A DNA stretch of 50,721 bases from assembly GCA_964642815.1 (NCBI GenBank), contig CAZXSA010000003.1, forward strand, positions 1-50,721. The letters are read 5' to 3'. The stretch is from JAAYCU01 sp964642815. GTDB taxonomy: Bacteria > Planctomycetota > Phycisphaerae > UBA1845 > PWPN01. The notes beneath the pieces were generated by a model. It searched no databases. It worked only from the letters and a program-made list of their open reading frames with translations, and was not told the DNA's origin. Below, piece by piece: positions 16,250 to 25,183 of this stretch. The number at the start of each line of letters is the position of its first letter. Within the stretch, counting starts at the first letter, position 1. The position numbers were made by a program, and so were the translations under genes.

Positions 16250-16487
16250 TCAAAAACCAAAGGTATTCCACTCGGACGCCATGGCTTGATGTTCGTTCCG
16301 GAGATACTCTGAGCAGCACCCTACCCGCAAAAACGTCGAACGGTAATTCTCCGAAGCTCAAAAACTATTCTATTGACCCGTCACGGAATCCGAAGTAAAC
16401 CTCCAGGCCTCCCCCGATCTTGGTTTCCCACCTCTCGCCCCCCTCCGCCAACCTTGTTAAACTACCGGCTTTAAGTGAGGTGATCGG

Positions 16488-17189
16488 ATGAAGCGAAACC
16501 AGGTAATGGCCATGCCCTCCACCGATGAACCTTGGCGGATTTTTCGGATCATGGCGGAATTCGTGGACGGTTTTGACGCCATGAGCGGAATCAGTCCGGC
16601 GGTCTCGGTGTTCGGGTCGGCCCGGACCAAACCCGACGAGGAAGCATATATCCGGGCGGTCGAATTGGGCGGAAAATTGGCCAACAACGGTTTTTCCGTG
16701 GTTACGGGGGGTGGACCGGGGATCATGGAGGCGGCCAATAAAGGCGCATTCGAAGCCGGTGGGACGAGTGTGGGCCTCAATATTGTTCTTCCTTACGAGC
16801 AGAAGCCCAATCCCTACGTCACCATCGGGCTTAATTTCGACTATTTTTTTGCCCGCAAGGTCATGTTCGTGAAATACGCCGTGGCGGTCGTCTGCTTCCC
16901 GGGAGGGTTCGGCACGCTGGACGAGCTTTTTGAGATGTTTACCTTGGTCCAGACGGAGCGCACCACCCCATCGCCGCTGATATTATTCGGGAGTGAATTC
17001 TGGGAACCCCTGGTACAATGGATTCATAAGGGGCTGCTTGAAAAATACCGAACCATCAGCCCCGAGGATGTAAACCTCTTCAAGGTGACGGACAGTGTGG
17101 ATGAAAGCGTCGAATATATCAACGAAAAATACCCCAAGGCCGGTTTACTCTGGGAACAGCCTCGCCGATTTTTTCGGAAACCCGATTAA
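16488..17189 (+). CDS. LOG-family (TIGR00730) Rossmann-fold protein
   Basis: A 233-residue protein with AVSVFGSARTKPDE, the nucleotide-binding GFSVVTGGGPGIMEAANKGA and the catalytic PGGFGTLDELFE motif of lysine decarboxylase-like/LOG enzymes. Studied members release bases from nucleoside 5'-monophosphates (phosphoribohydrolases); the bacterial substrate here is unknown. The HtrA-like protease gene follows after 40 bases on the same strand, so the two may form an operon. The ATG at 16488 follows GGTGATCGG. Confidence 0.88.
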   Translation: MKRNQVMAMPSTDEPWRIFRIMAEFVDGFDAMSGISPAVSVFGSARTKPDEEAYIRAVELGGKLANNGFSVVTGGGPGIMEAANKGAFEAGGTSVGLNIVLPYEQKPNPYVTIGLNFDYFFARKVMFVKYAVAVVCFPGGFGTLDELFEMFTLVQTERTTPSPLILFGSEFWEPLVQWIHKGLLEKYRTISPEDVNLFKVTDSVDESVEYINEKYPKAGLLWEQPRRFFRKPD

Positions 17190-17229
17190 GCAATCGCTTT
17201 CCGGCGAGCGTCGGCGATCATGGGGTGGC

Positions 17230-18666
17230 ATGAATGGGCGGTATTGGATACTCCCGAGAAGGGTGTTTATTGCACTATTAGCCGGCCTGTTGGTTCCCTG
17301 TATTGCCCAGGCGGCCTCGGACGATGTGGCCCAACTCGAATTGCTACAGAGGACTCTGGCCGGTGTTGCCGACGAAGTTCGCCCGTCCATTGTTGCGGTG
17401 AGGGCCAACCGCCGCGTCAACTTGGCCTCTCAGAACGGCGAATCCTCAAGGAATCCCGGGGAGACGCCACCCGCCGGCCTGCCCTTGGAACAAATTGTTC
17501 CTTCTGTTGGCAGTGGAATGATCATCGACGCATCGGGTCTGATTTTGACAAATGAACATGTCGTCCATGACGCCGATCCGGCGGATATCGAATGTATCCT
17601 GGCGAATGGCGACAGTTATCCCGTAGAGGGTATCACCACGGACCCGCGGAGCGATCTGGCCGTCCTGCGAATCGAGGCCGATCACTTGAAACCGGTGCGT
17701 CTGGGTGATCTGGCCGAGGTTCGCCAGGGTTACATCGCTATCGTGCTGGGCTTTCCATTTGGATCCGCTCATGAAGGGAACGGCCGGCCGTCCATGTCCT
17801 TTGGGATTATCAGCGCGCTTGGCCAGGTTTTAACCCAACAACTCGACCCGCTGGATCAACGCTATTACGGTAATCTGATCCAAACCGACGCCCCGATCAA
17901 CCCCGGCAATAGCGGCGGGCCGCTACTGAACATCAAGGGCGAGGTCATCGGGATCACCACGGCCATTTCCACGCGGTCCGGCGGCAGCCAGGGTATCGGT
18001 TACGCCATCGCCATCGATAACCGCACGAAGGACATCATCAGTAAACTCGCCCGCGGCGAACGAGTAGCCTACGGTTATCTTGGAGTCAGTTTGGAACTTA
18101 CCGGGCCGGGGCATGGATCCACCCCGGAAACCCCCACGCGCCAAGGTGCCTGGATTAAAGAGGTTAGTCCGGACACTCCGGCGGCGGCGGCTAATCTACG
18201 ACCAGGTGACTGCGTCGTTGCCTTTGATGGTCAAACCATCGTGAACGGCGATCATCTTATCCGTCAGGTTGGGGCTACGCCGATCGGCCGTGAGGTGGAT
18301 ATCTGGGTTATTCGAGACGGCCGAAAGGTCAATGTCAGCCTTTCATTAGCACGTCGCGAGGTTCCCAAAGGTCTCCATTTTGAACCGGATTTCGCATGGC
18401 GCGGCCTACTCTTGACGGAGATGGGGGATGCATCGCGACAACGTTTTCCACAATTACCCGAAAAAGCGGAGGGGATCGTGGTATTAATGGTGGAGAGCGG
18501 CTCGGAAGCGGAAAAAGCCGGTTTCAAGCCGGGGCAGATCATCGGATCCGTCAATCAACAAAAAATGGGGAACCTGCGGCCGTTACGACGACTTGCCGGG
18601 ATGATTTCCGGGCCGGCAAGGATCGTCATTGCCGGAGATCCACCGATTGAACTTTCTTTACCCTGA
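17230..18666 (+). CDS. DegP/HtrA-type periplasmic serine protease with PDZ domains
   Basis: A 478-residue exported protease. Residues 1-27 form a signal peptide ending AQA. A trypsin-like domain at about 45-280 has the triad H (LTNEHVVHDAD), D (DPRSDLAVLRI) and S (NPGNSGGPLLN). A PDZ domain lies at about 290-375 (GYLGVSLELTG ... GDCVVAFDGQ), and a divergent second PDZ at about 395-478. The ATG at 17230 opens a proper signal peptide; longer upstream readings overlap the LOG gene. The role is likely envelope protein quality control. Confidence 0.93.
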   Translation: MNGRYWILPRRVFIALLAGLLVPCIAQAASDDVAQLELLQRTLAGVADEVRPSIVAVRANRRVNLASQNGESSRNPGETPPAGLPLEQIVPSVGSGMIIDASGLILTNEHVVHDADPADIECILANGDSYPVEGITTDPRSDLAVLRIEADHLKPVRLGDLAEVRQGYIAIVLGFPFGSAHEGNGRPSMSFGIISALGQVLTQQLDPLDQRYYGNLIQTDAPINPGNSGGPLLNIKGEVIGITTAISTRSGGSQGIGYAIAIDNRTKDIISKLARGERVAYGYLGVSLELTGPGHGSTPETPTRQGAWIKEVSPDTPAAAANLRPGDCVVAFDGQTIVNGDHLIRQVGATPIGREVDIWVIRDGRKVNVSLSLARREVPKGLHFEPDFAWRGLLLTEMGDASRQRFPQLPEKAEGIVVLMVESGSEAEKAGFKPGQIIGSVNQQKMGNLRPLRRLAGMISGPARIVIAGDPPIELSLP

Positions 18667-18731
18667 CAACGCCGACGTAAACATCCCTGCTTGCACTCAT
18701 GGGTAAGCGAATCCGTTCGCATCCTTGCCTC

Positions 18732-18778
18732 CGGGATTGGAATCCCGCGGAAAGTGGTATCGAGATGGGAATCTCGAT
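18732..18778. repeat. two GAT-NGGA-ATC hairpins
   Basis: CGGGAT-TGGA-ATCCCG (18732-18747) and ATCGAGAT-GGGA-ATCTCGAT (18759-18778) share the design of the hairpins at 7241-7339: same inner GAT/ATC pair and NGGA loop, different outer stem. They lie between the htrA-like gene and tsaD, whose coding strands converge here. Confidence 0.75.
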
Positions 18779-18814
18779 GCGACATCGCAAGTCGTCTTTC
18801 GCATTTAGGGATTG

Positions 18815-19864
18815 CTATTCCATGGCCGTGGCCATCGGCTCGATGGACAAGTCAGCGAATCGGCCGGCCTCGTACAGATGTGTGCCCATCGCCGCGATCA
18901 TGGCCCCGTTGTCCGTGCAATAGCGCATGGGGGTCAGGAGCAGGTTGATGTTCCGACGGTGACAGGCCTCGGACAGCACGCGGCGTAATCGCTGATTGGC
19001 CGCCACCCCCCCACCGACCATCACCGTATGCGTGGCGGTTTTCTCAACGGCCAGTATGGTTTTGGCCACCAGAACGTCCACCACCGCCTGCTCGAAACTG
19101 GCCGCGATATCCGCCAGATCTTTCGGAGTAAGCTTCTCCAGGCCCCCGGTGGTTTTGCCTGGCCCGTGTACATGGTAGAGAACCGCGGTTTTGATCCCAC
19201 TGAAACTGAAATCCAGTGAATCGCGATCGAGCATGGTACGGGGAAAATCCCAGGCGGAGCAGTTCCCCTGTTCCGCCGCCCGTTGAATGGCCGGGCCGCC
19301 CGGAAAGCCCAGATTCAGGATACTCGCGACCTTGTCAAAGGCCTCGCCGGCCGCATCGTCGATCGTGCTCCCCAGTAACCGGATATCCAGCGGATCGTGA
19401 ACCAGCATCAGGGACGTATGCCCCCCGCTCACCACGAGAGCAACGGCGGGCCAGGGTATGGTGCCCTCGTCCAGGTCGATGGCCGCACTGCAGGCGTGAG
19501 CATGCAAGTGATTAACCGCCAAGAGTGGCTTACCCCAGGCCAGAGACAGTGTTTTGGCCGCAGTCAGCCCGATCAACAATGACCCCACCAAACCGGGTCG
19601 GGAAGTAACCGCGATAGCGTCGATCTGGGCGGGAGCGAGGCCGGCTTGCCTCAAGGCTTCCTGGAGCACGCCGTCGATATTTTCGATATGGGCTCGGGAG
19701 GCCAGTTCAGGTACGACACCACCATACTTGGCATGCACGTCAAATTGCGTGGCTACAATATTGGATAGCACCTCATGTCCTCCCGCCATCAGCGCGGCGG
19801 AAGTCTCGTCGCAAGAGGTTTCAATCGCCATAATAATGGGCCGATGGCGGTTCTGTTTGGGCAT
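18815..19864 (-). CDS. tsaD: tRNA N6-adenosine threonylcarbamoyltransferase TsaD
   Basis: A 349-residue ASKHA-fold enzyme that transfers threonylcarbamoyl from its AMP adduct to A37 of ANN-decoding tRNAs, working with TsaB and TsaE. Signatures are AIETSCDETSAA, the metal-binding VNHLHAHACSA (H-x-x-x-H), ALVVSGGHTSL, DDAAGEAFDKVA, GFPGGPAIQ and VGGGVAANQRLR. The length is typical. It starts immediately after the rsmE stop codon with no intergenic base, so the two are cotranscribed. Confidence 0.97.
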   Translation of the reverse strand: MPKQNRHRPIIMAIETSCDETSAALMAGGHEVLSNIVATQFDVHAKYGGVVPELASRAHIENIDGVLQEALRQAGLAPAQIDAIAVTSRPGLVGSLLIGLTAAKTLSLAWGKPLLAVNHLHAHACSAAIDLDEGTIPWPAVALVVSGGHTSLMLVHDPLDIRLLGSTIDDAAGEAFDKVASILNLGFPGGPAIQRAAEQGNCSAWDFPRTMLDRDSLDFSFSGIKTAVLYHVHGPGKTTGGLEKLTPKDLADIAASFEQAVVDVLVAKTILAVEKTATHTVMVGGGVAANQRLRRVLSEACHRRNINLLLTPMRYCTDNGAMIAAMGTHLYEAGRFADLSIEPMATAME

Positions 19865-20713
19865 TTAATACTCCACTTCGTCGAGAGGGGCTTCGACAGT
19901 TTCATTCGAGGCAAGGCCATGAAAAAAAGAGGCTAGGGCGATGGCCGCGGTTTCAATCCTCAGAATATTCGGGCCAAGAGAAACAGGCACGGCTCCTGTT
20001 TCCAGTATCCAGCGGGTTTCCTCGTCCGTCCATCCGCCTTCCGGACCGATAAAAGCCAAGACATTGCGGCACGCTTTTAATCCGGCCAACAAGTCCACGA
20101 TACATGTGGAGGTCGGGGACTGATCCGTCAATGCGATCGCGGCCAAAAGGATTCGATCGAATGGTTCTCGCCATACATCGGTGATTTCGCCTTGCCCCTC
20201 GGGAACGGCCGCGGATTTCTCCGGAGGCGCCGGGCAAGGGGACACAACGTTCCGCAATAATTCCGGAAGCTTTTCGATACCCGCCAGGGCTGGTAACCAG
20301 GCTTGCTGGGATTGCTTTGCCGCCTCGATAGTCGCCTTTCGCCATTTTTCGAGTTTATGCTCGCTTGCCTGACTGACGGATCTTTCGGTGGATATTGGTC
20401 GCAACCCAGCCGCGCCTAATTCCGTGCATTGGGAAACAAGCGCATCCTGTCGTGCTCCTTTAGGCAGGGCTACCGCCAGCGTAAGCGCGGGGCGCGGTCG
20501 CGGATAACGGACGAGTTTTTCCACGACCACCTCGACACCGGCGGGCGAGCTACGAATAATAGAACCTGAACCTTCGCCACCGCGTCCGTCAAAGAGCACG
20601 ACCGGTTCACCGACCGATAACCGACGGACACGACGGGCATGTTCGGCCTCCGATACGGGTAAATCCACGCGGCCGACATGTAAGCCCTCGATAAAGAATC
20701 TCGGCAGGGACAT
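19865..20713 (-). CDS. rsmE: 16S rRNA (uracil1498-N3)-methyltransferase
   Basis: A 282-residue SPOUT methyltransferase that methylates U1498 of 16S rRNA using SAM. The N-terminal PUA-like part reads RFFIEGLHVGRVDLPVSEAEHARRV. The catalytic part has ALPKGARQDALVSQCTELGA, IGPEGGWTDEE and LGPNILRIETAAIA, the SPOUT knot. It is somewhat longer than the usual 240-250 residues because of an insertion near residues 165-200. Two starts are possible, ATG 20719 and ATG 20713. A promoter-like CATAAT ends at 20720, so the mRNA may begin at or near 20713. Confidence 0.92.
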   Translation of the reverse strand: MSLPRFFIEGLHVGRVDLPVSEAEHARRVRRLSVGEPVVLFDGRGGEGSGSIIRSSPAGVEVVVEKLVRYPRPRPALTLAVALPKGARQDALVSQCTELGAAGLRPISTERSVSQASEHKLEKWRKATIEAAKQSQQAWLPALAGIEKLPELLRNVVSPCPAPPEKSAAVPEGQGEITDVWREPFDRILLAAIALTDQSPTSTCIVDLLAGLKACRNVLAFIGPEGGWTDEETRWILETGAVPVSLGPNILRIETAAIALASFFHGLASNETVEAPLDEVEY

Positions 20714-20719
20714 TTGCAT

Positions 20720-20748
20720 ATTATGGGGAAGGTTTGGAGCGGTTGCAA
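20720..20748 (-). promoter_or_regulatory. possible promoter giving a leaderless rsmE-tsaD mRNA
   Basis: On the minus strand TTGCAA (20748-20743), 17 bases and CATAAT (20725-20720) place the expected transcription start on the rsmE start codon. No Shine-Dalgarno-like sequence is visible upstream of either rsmE ATG. Confidence 0.4.
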
Positions 20749-20822
20749 TGAAGTCCCCCGTCTCTTTGGTCGATGCTGCCTGCAGGGGGTATTTCCGGAC
20801 CAGTGGCGGGAAGTGTACTTGT

Positions 20823-21701
20823 ATGGCCCAAGGAATGAAAGACGACATCATTACGGAAGGCGTTTCCATCGGCAACATGAGTTCCGAGGAGGTGGACGCA
20901 TTTCTGAGCAAAATCGTCGCCGAAGACGATCGCTCCGCCAAAGGGGGGAAGAAAGACTCCAACACCACCCGGAATTCCTCTTCCGAGGTAAAAGGCGTCG
21001 TTCCAGGCAAAACCACGGCAGCAAGCCCGGACAAAGCTGCCTCGGCCATTGATGTGGAAAATACCCTGGATCAAGTGGATGCGCAGTTGGCCGATCTTGA
21101 GGCCATGTTGGCCGAGGCCACCGACGGCGAAATCGATTTGTCGGTGCCCGAAGAAAAAGAGGCGGAGCCGCAACCGGCCCCGGTATCAAAGTCCGAGGTC
21201 GCCGAAATCCAGAATGCCGCACCCGCCTCGACGGCGTCGGTCCCCCCCCACCAGGATTCCGTCGTCGACACCATCGATCCGCGAGAAAGCTTGGAGGCGG
21301 AAGCGACGTCCGCACCGGATGTCGAATCAGTAATTGAGGAAGCGATCTCGGAGGAACTTCCGCAAGCCAGTCCCACCGAATCCAAGGCCCGCGAAGAAAC
21401 TACTTTGTCCGAAGAACCAGACGCCGTCGTCGAGCAGGCCCCGGAAAAGACGATAGAAGACCCTTCCACGGTTTCGGCGGAGCATTCCGAGCCTGTTCGA
21501 CGAAATCGACTACGCTCCCTACCGAATTATCTGGTAAGGATTGCATCCAAGTTGCTGATTCAAATACTGACGATCGTCGATTTGCCTTTTGCCCGACTCG
21601 GGCGTGGGATCAAAGACCTCATTGGATATGTCGCCATCGCCACCTTCTTAGTGGCCGCAGTCACCTGGATGGCGGGCACCTACCTTCAAGCCAGCTCGTA
21701 A
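20823..21701 (+). CDS. acidic, low-complexity protein with C-terminal membrane anchor
   Basis: A 292-residue protein of unknown function. Residues about 1-220 are rich in E, D, S, A and P, with helix-forming stretches such as VDAQLADLEAMLAEATDGE and SVIEEAISEELPQ, and look mostly disordered. A basic patch PVRRNRLRSLPNYLVR precedes a hydrophobic amphipathic segment and a final membrane helix (YVAIATFLVAAVTWMAG). This suggests a tail-anchored protein with a cytosolic acidic domain. The start ATG 20823 has GGGAAG 9 bases upstream; an ATG at 20835 is an alternative. It is divergent from rsmE. Confidence 0.7.
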   Translation: MAQGMKDDIITEGVSIGNMSSEEVDAFLSKIVAEDDRSAKGGKKDSNTTRNSSSEVKGVVPGKTTAASPDKAASAIDVENTLDQVDAQLADLEAMLAEATDGEIDLSVPEEKEAEPQPAPVSKSEVAEIQNAAPASTASVPPHQDSVVDTIDPRESLEAEATSAPDVESVIEEAISEELPQASPTESKAREETTLSEEPDAVVEQAPEKTIEDPSTVSAEHSEPVRRNRLRSLPNYLVRIASKLLIQILTIVDLPFARLGRGIKDLIGYVAIATFLVAAVTWMAGTYLQASS

Positions 21702-21744
21702 GGACAAACGAAGAGCAGCGGGCAATCTCGTCGGGCAAATTATC

Positions 21745-22434
21745 CTACGGTTGAATCATGCCCTCCCGAATGGCATAGCGGGCTAGTTCAACACGATCAT
21801 GAATGTCAAGCTTCGCCATGATGGAGGCTTTTTGTTTATCCGCGGTTTTATAGCTGATTCCCAACACCGAGGCGGCTTCTTTCAAGCTTAGCCCCTTAGC
21901 CAGAACACGCAATAGTTCACGCTCGCGGGGACTTAACATGCTCAGCCGACTCTTGGGTGGATTTTCCAGCCGGAGATCCTGTCCTTCCTGAACCACCAAG
22001 CGGTTCATGATTTCCGGCGAAAAATGCAAACGGCCTTTCATGACATCGCGTATAGCCTTTACCAATGCAACCATCCCCTCGTTTTTCAGAACATACCCGT
22101 TGGCCTTAACCTTCAAGGCCTGTTCCAGGTATTCATCATGCTCATGCGCCGTCACCAGAATCACCCGGGTATGCTCGGCACGCGAGCGAATAATCTGGAT
22201 AGCATCGAAACAACTGACCCCGGGCATGTCGATATCCATCAGCACAATATCGGGTCTGTGCTCAATAATCGGGCCCATGGCTTCGTCCGCGCTGGCCGCT
22301 GATCCAATGACGCGAAAATCCGGCTCATGCTCAAGAATACTGGCGATGCCATCGCGGACTAATCCGTGATCGTCCACGATATAAATCCGTGTCAGGTCCG
22401 CGATTTGATTCGACGAGGGGAACTGCTGGGTCAT
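21745..22434 (-). CDS. NarL/FixJ-family response regulator
   Basis: A 229-residue two-domain regulator. The receiver domain has DD in YIVDDHGLVRDG, phosphoacceptor D in IVLMDIDMPGVS, T in VTAHEHDEY and K in YVLKNEG. The C-terminal LuxR-type helix-turn-helix reads LSPRERELLRVLAKGLSLKEAASVLGISYKTADKQKASIMAKL. The ATG at 22434 has GAGGG 6 bases upstream and a promoter at 22505-22533. No kinase is adjacent. The target genes cannot be told from the window. Confidence 0.93.
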   Translation of the reverse strand: MTQQFPSSNQIADLTRIYIVDDHGLVRDGIASILEHEPDFRVIGSAASADEAMGPIIEHRPDIVLMDIDMPGVSCFDAIQIIRSRAEHTRVILVTAHEHDEYLEQALKVKANGYVLKNEGMVALVKAIRDVMKGRLHFSPEIMNRLVVQEGQDLRLENPPKSRLSMLSPRERELLRVLAKGLSLKEAASVLGISYKTADKQKASIMAKLDIHDRVELARYAIREGMIQP

Positions 22435-22504
22435 GATATGCCCTCGCAACGGCCCCAAGGGGCACAAATTGAAACCGGATAAGCCACTCTAGCCCTATGC
22501 CTTA

Positions 22505-22533
22505 ACTATAAACCATAAAGATAGAAGCTGCAA
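22505..22533 (-). promoter_or_regulatory. sigma70-like promoter for the NarL-type regulator
   Basis: Minus-strand TTGCAG (22533-22528), 17 bases and TATAGT (22510-22505), about 70 bases before the ATG. Confidence 0.5.
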
Positions 22534-22577
22534 CTAAAATATCGACCAGCCGGTTGGAATTTTTTGGATTCCGCGGT

Positions 22578-23714
22578 CTATTTCAACGGTGAAGGGCTCA
22601 AAAGAGTTCTGTATAGAGCCAACCACGGCTGACTCATGTGGTCGATGTTGGCGTTTTGCATGGCCCATTGCTGAGCGTTTCGACCCAATTGCCGGGACAT
22701 AAGCGGGTCGTCGAGCAAACGACAGACCGCCTCGGCCATGGACTGCGGCGAATCGAGGGGCACCAGCAATCCGGTCTGCTCATGTTTAACTAGATCGCGG
22801 CAGCCGGGGACATTGGTAGCCACGATCGGTAATCCAGCGGCCATCGCCTCCAGCAGGGCGTTGGGTGAGCCCTCGGTTCGCGAACCAAATAGGAACAAAT
22901 CGGCAATCTGCAATAATTGGGGAACATCGTCCCGCTGTCCTAAAAGCAGAACACGGTCCTCCAGATGGTGCTGTTTGATTAATTCCTCGATAGCCATCCG
23001 ATAGTCACCCTGCCCGACTACCAGAAAACGAACGCGGCGGAATTCCGTCACTTTAGCCACGCTAGCCAGCATTTGCTCAAAGCCTTTCACGGGATCCAAG
23101 CGACCGGTCCAAATGATGACTTTCTCATCGGGTTGGCAACCCAAAATCCCGCGATCAACCGGCTTCGCGGAAGCAAAGGCCTCCACGTCCACGCCGCCAC
23201 GAATTAATACCAGCCGCGAGCGAGGCACGTGAGCCACATGATTTAGATGGTCCACGACGGAAGACGAATTACCGACTTCGCATCGCGACCACCGACAAGT
23301 CAGGTTATCCAAGACCAGATGCCACGGCCGCTCGATCTCAACCGTCTGAATCTCCCCGACGATCCTATGGCAAGGGATACCGGCCAAGGGGCCGACGATA
23401 CGGGCCGCCATGTTGGCGTGAAACAGGAGGGAATGTAGTACATCCGGCGGGTTTGCTCGTAATAATCGCCATAAGCGTAGCAATGCACGGAAATCGGTCG
23501 CGGAGGTGGCCCCGCAGGCATGGACCGGCACCCCCGCCTGGCGAAGTTTGCGGCCGACCGGGCCTTCATCGGCCAGGCTGATCACTCGCGCTTGCAGTTC
23601 ATGACGCGGCAGATGTGTAACCATTCGATATAAATGCAGAGGCACACCGCCGATTTCGAGGTCGGTTATCAGATACGTCAGGCGAATCGGTCGATCATGT
23701 GTTGGCCGAGTCAT
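22578..23714 (-). CDS. family 4-type glycosyltransferase
   Basis: A 378-residue GT-B glycosyltransferase. The N-terminus has YLITDLEIGGVPLHLYRM, the nucleotide-sugar domain has IWTGRLDPVKGFEQML, and the E-x7-E region reads FGSRTEGSPNALLEAMAAGLPIVATNVPGCRD. There is no membrane segment. Its start overlaps the 3' end of murQ by 20 bases, so it is cotranscribed with it. The sugar and acceptor are unknown; the operon partner hints at cell-wall or surface glycans, but that is inference. Confidence 0.9.
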   Translation of the reverse strand: MTRPTHDRPIRLTYLITDLEIGGVPLHLYRMVTHLPRHELQARVISLADEGPVGRKLRQAGVPVHACGATSATDFRALLRLWRLLRANPPDVLHSLLFHANMAARIVGPLAGIPCHRIVGEIQTVEIERPWHLVLDNLTCRWSRCEVGNSSSVVDHLNHVAHVPRSRLVLIRGGVDVEAFASAKPVDRGILGCQPDEKVIIWTGRLDPVKGFEQMLASVAKVTEFRRVRFLVVGQGDYRMAIEELIKQHHLEDRVLLLGQRDDVPQLLQIADLFLFGSRTEGSPNALLEAMAAGLPIVATNVPGCRDLVKHEQTGLLVPLDSPQSMAEAVCRLLDDPLMSRQLGRNAQQWAMQNANIDHMSQPWLALYRTLLSPSPLK

Positions 23715-24597
23715 CGGGTGGTAATTCCAAAACGCCGCGTACATGGCCTCGATGGCGGTTCAACATGTCCTCCGCGACGGCTCGATCCACTTGCCGGCGG
23801 TGCATGACCAAGGCCGTCTTGACGTGTCCACCGGCACGATTCAAAAGTTCCAGGGCCGTCTGGCGATCCAAGTTTGTAAGAATGCCAATAATACGTAAGG
23901 CACGGTCCACCAGCTTGCTGCAGGCCTTGGCATTGACGTCCACCATGAGGTTTTCGTAAACCTTGCCGATCTGGACCATCGCCAGAGTGGTGACCATATT
24001 GAGCACCATCTTGGTGGCCAGACCGGCTTTCAGCCGCGTTGAGCCGGTAATGACCTCCGGGCCGGTCAATACGCGGATGGAGACATCCGCCCGATCCTCA
24101 ACCTGTTCGCGCGGAACACAGGCCAGAAAAACCGTCTTCGCCCCCCGCTGCTTGGCTCGTCCCAGAGCACCATGGACAAACGGCGTGGTCCCACCCGTGG
24201 CGATACCGAAGACGATGTCGCTCGACCCCACCGTCCGGCGGTCCATTTCATCGGCCCCTGCCTGAGCGCTGTCCTCGGCGAATTCCTGGCTACAAAACAT
24301 GGCCTCCGGCCCGCCAGCGATGATCCCCTGAACCATCTCGGGAGGAACCAGGAACGTCGGTGGACATTCTGAGGCGTCGATCACGCCCAGCCGGCCACTG
24401 GTCCCCGCCCCGATATAAATTAACCGACCATCCACCCGAAAGGCATCCACCACCAGCTCAATCGCCCGCACAATATCGGGTTTGGCCTGGGCCACGGCCA
24501 AGGCGATAGCCCGGTCCTCGGCGTTCATCAGATCGAACCCCTCGGAAATCGACATGCAATCGATCGCTCGACTGCGTTCGTTCCGCTGTTCGGTCAT
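23695..24597 (-). CDS. murQ: N-acetylmuramic acid 6-phosphate etherase
   Basis: A 300-residue SIS-domain enzyme that splits the lactyl ether of MurNAc-6-phosphate into GlcNAc-6-phosphate and D-lactate during peptidoglycan recycling. Signatures are IYIGAGTSGRLGVIDASECPPTF, the E in EFAEDSAQAGADEM, GIATGGTTPFV, STRLKAGLATKMVLNM and the NLMVDVNAKACSKL region. The C-terminal helices match the family's CUE-like tail. The ATG at 24597 is preferred because the family starts with a TEQRN-like motif. MurQ indicates a peptidoglycan-recycling route in this organism. Confidence 0.97.
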   Translation of the reverse strand: MTEQRNERSRAIDCMSISEGFDLMNAEDRAIALAVAQAKPDIVRAIELVVDAFRVDGRLIYIGAGTSGRLGVIDASECPPTFLVPPEMVQGIIAGGPEAMFCSQEFAEDSAQAGADEMDRRTVGSSDIVFGIATGGTTPFVHGALGRAKQRGAKTVFLACVPREQVEDRADVSIRVLTGPEVITGSTRLKAGLATKMVLNMVTTLAMVQIGKVYENLMVDVNAKACSKLVDRALRIIGILTNLDRQTALELLNRAGGHVKTALVMHRRQVDRAVAEDMLNRHRGHVRGVLELPPDDSANT

Positions 24598-24804
24598 CAG
24601 ATGGCCACGATCCTGTACACTTCCTGAAAACAAGCGTTTTTACCTCAGAACAAACACATGCCCATGCGGCGTTACCTTGCTAATCTAGCCGTTTATGCGG
24701 GAAAAGTCGATATAACGGATTCCCTCTCGTATTCGGAAAGGGATGTGCGCTCCCGATATAACAAGTATGATACCGCCAAATCGGCGACCTCTTCGTCCAG
24801 CAGA

Positions 24805-24833
24805 TTGACGACTACTGATAACGGTAGTATAAT
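24805..24833 (+). promoter_or_regulatory. promoter and candidate operator of the toxin-antitoxin locus
   Basis: TTGACG (24805-24810), exactly 17 bases, then TATAAT (24828-24833), one of the best promoters in the window. The spacer carries an inverted repeat ACTAC-N8-GTAGT (24811-24828), placed so that a bound repressor would block RNA polymerase. This is typical of autoregulated toxin-antitoxin promoters. Confidence 0.65.
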
Positions 24834-24861
24834 CAGGATATGTTTGATTGGGGATTGCCTG

Positions 24862-25183
24862 ATGCAGTGGCATGATCGATTTGAATGGGATGAGCTTAAG
24901 GCAGAAGCAAACTTGCACAAGCATGGTATTACGTTCGACCAAGCGGCTGAGGTACTCAATGGATAACGATGCAGATCGTCTCCACCTGGAAGAATACGAC
25001 GACGAGCACAGCGATGATGAAGATCGCTTTATTACCACAGCTTCCCATCCAGCTAATCGGGACATCGTATTGGTGATTTCATGGACAGAAAGGCAAGATC
25101 ATAGTGGCCTTGTCACACGGATTATTGGGGCTCGGCGGGCAACACCGGCTGAAAGGAGACGCTATGAATCGGAAATTGCGTGA
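24862..25183 (+). pseudogene. BrnT-type toxin split by a frameshift
   Basis: The N-terminal 34 residues contain FEWDELKAEANLHKHGITFDQAAEVL, the BrnT opening (FEWDxxKxxxNLxKHGxxFxxA). A TAA at 24964-24966 then ends the frame. The +1 frame from ATG 24959 continues with EHSDDEDRFITTA, DIVLVISWTER and TRIIGARRATPAERRRYES, exactly the rest of a BrnT (RelE-fold ribonuclease). So one base is gained relative to an intact gene, or the locus uses two coupled reading frames: the second ATG overlaps the first stop. It is preceded by a strong promoter and followed by an intact antitoxin-like gene. Confidence 0.75.
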
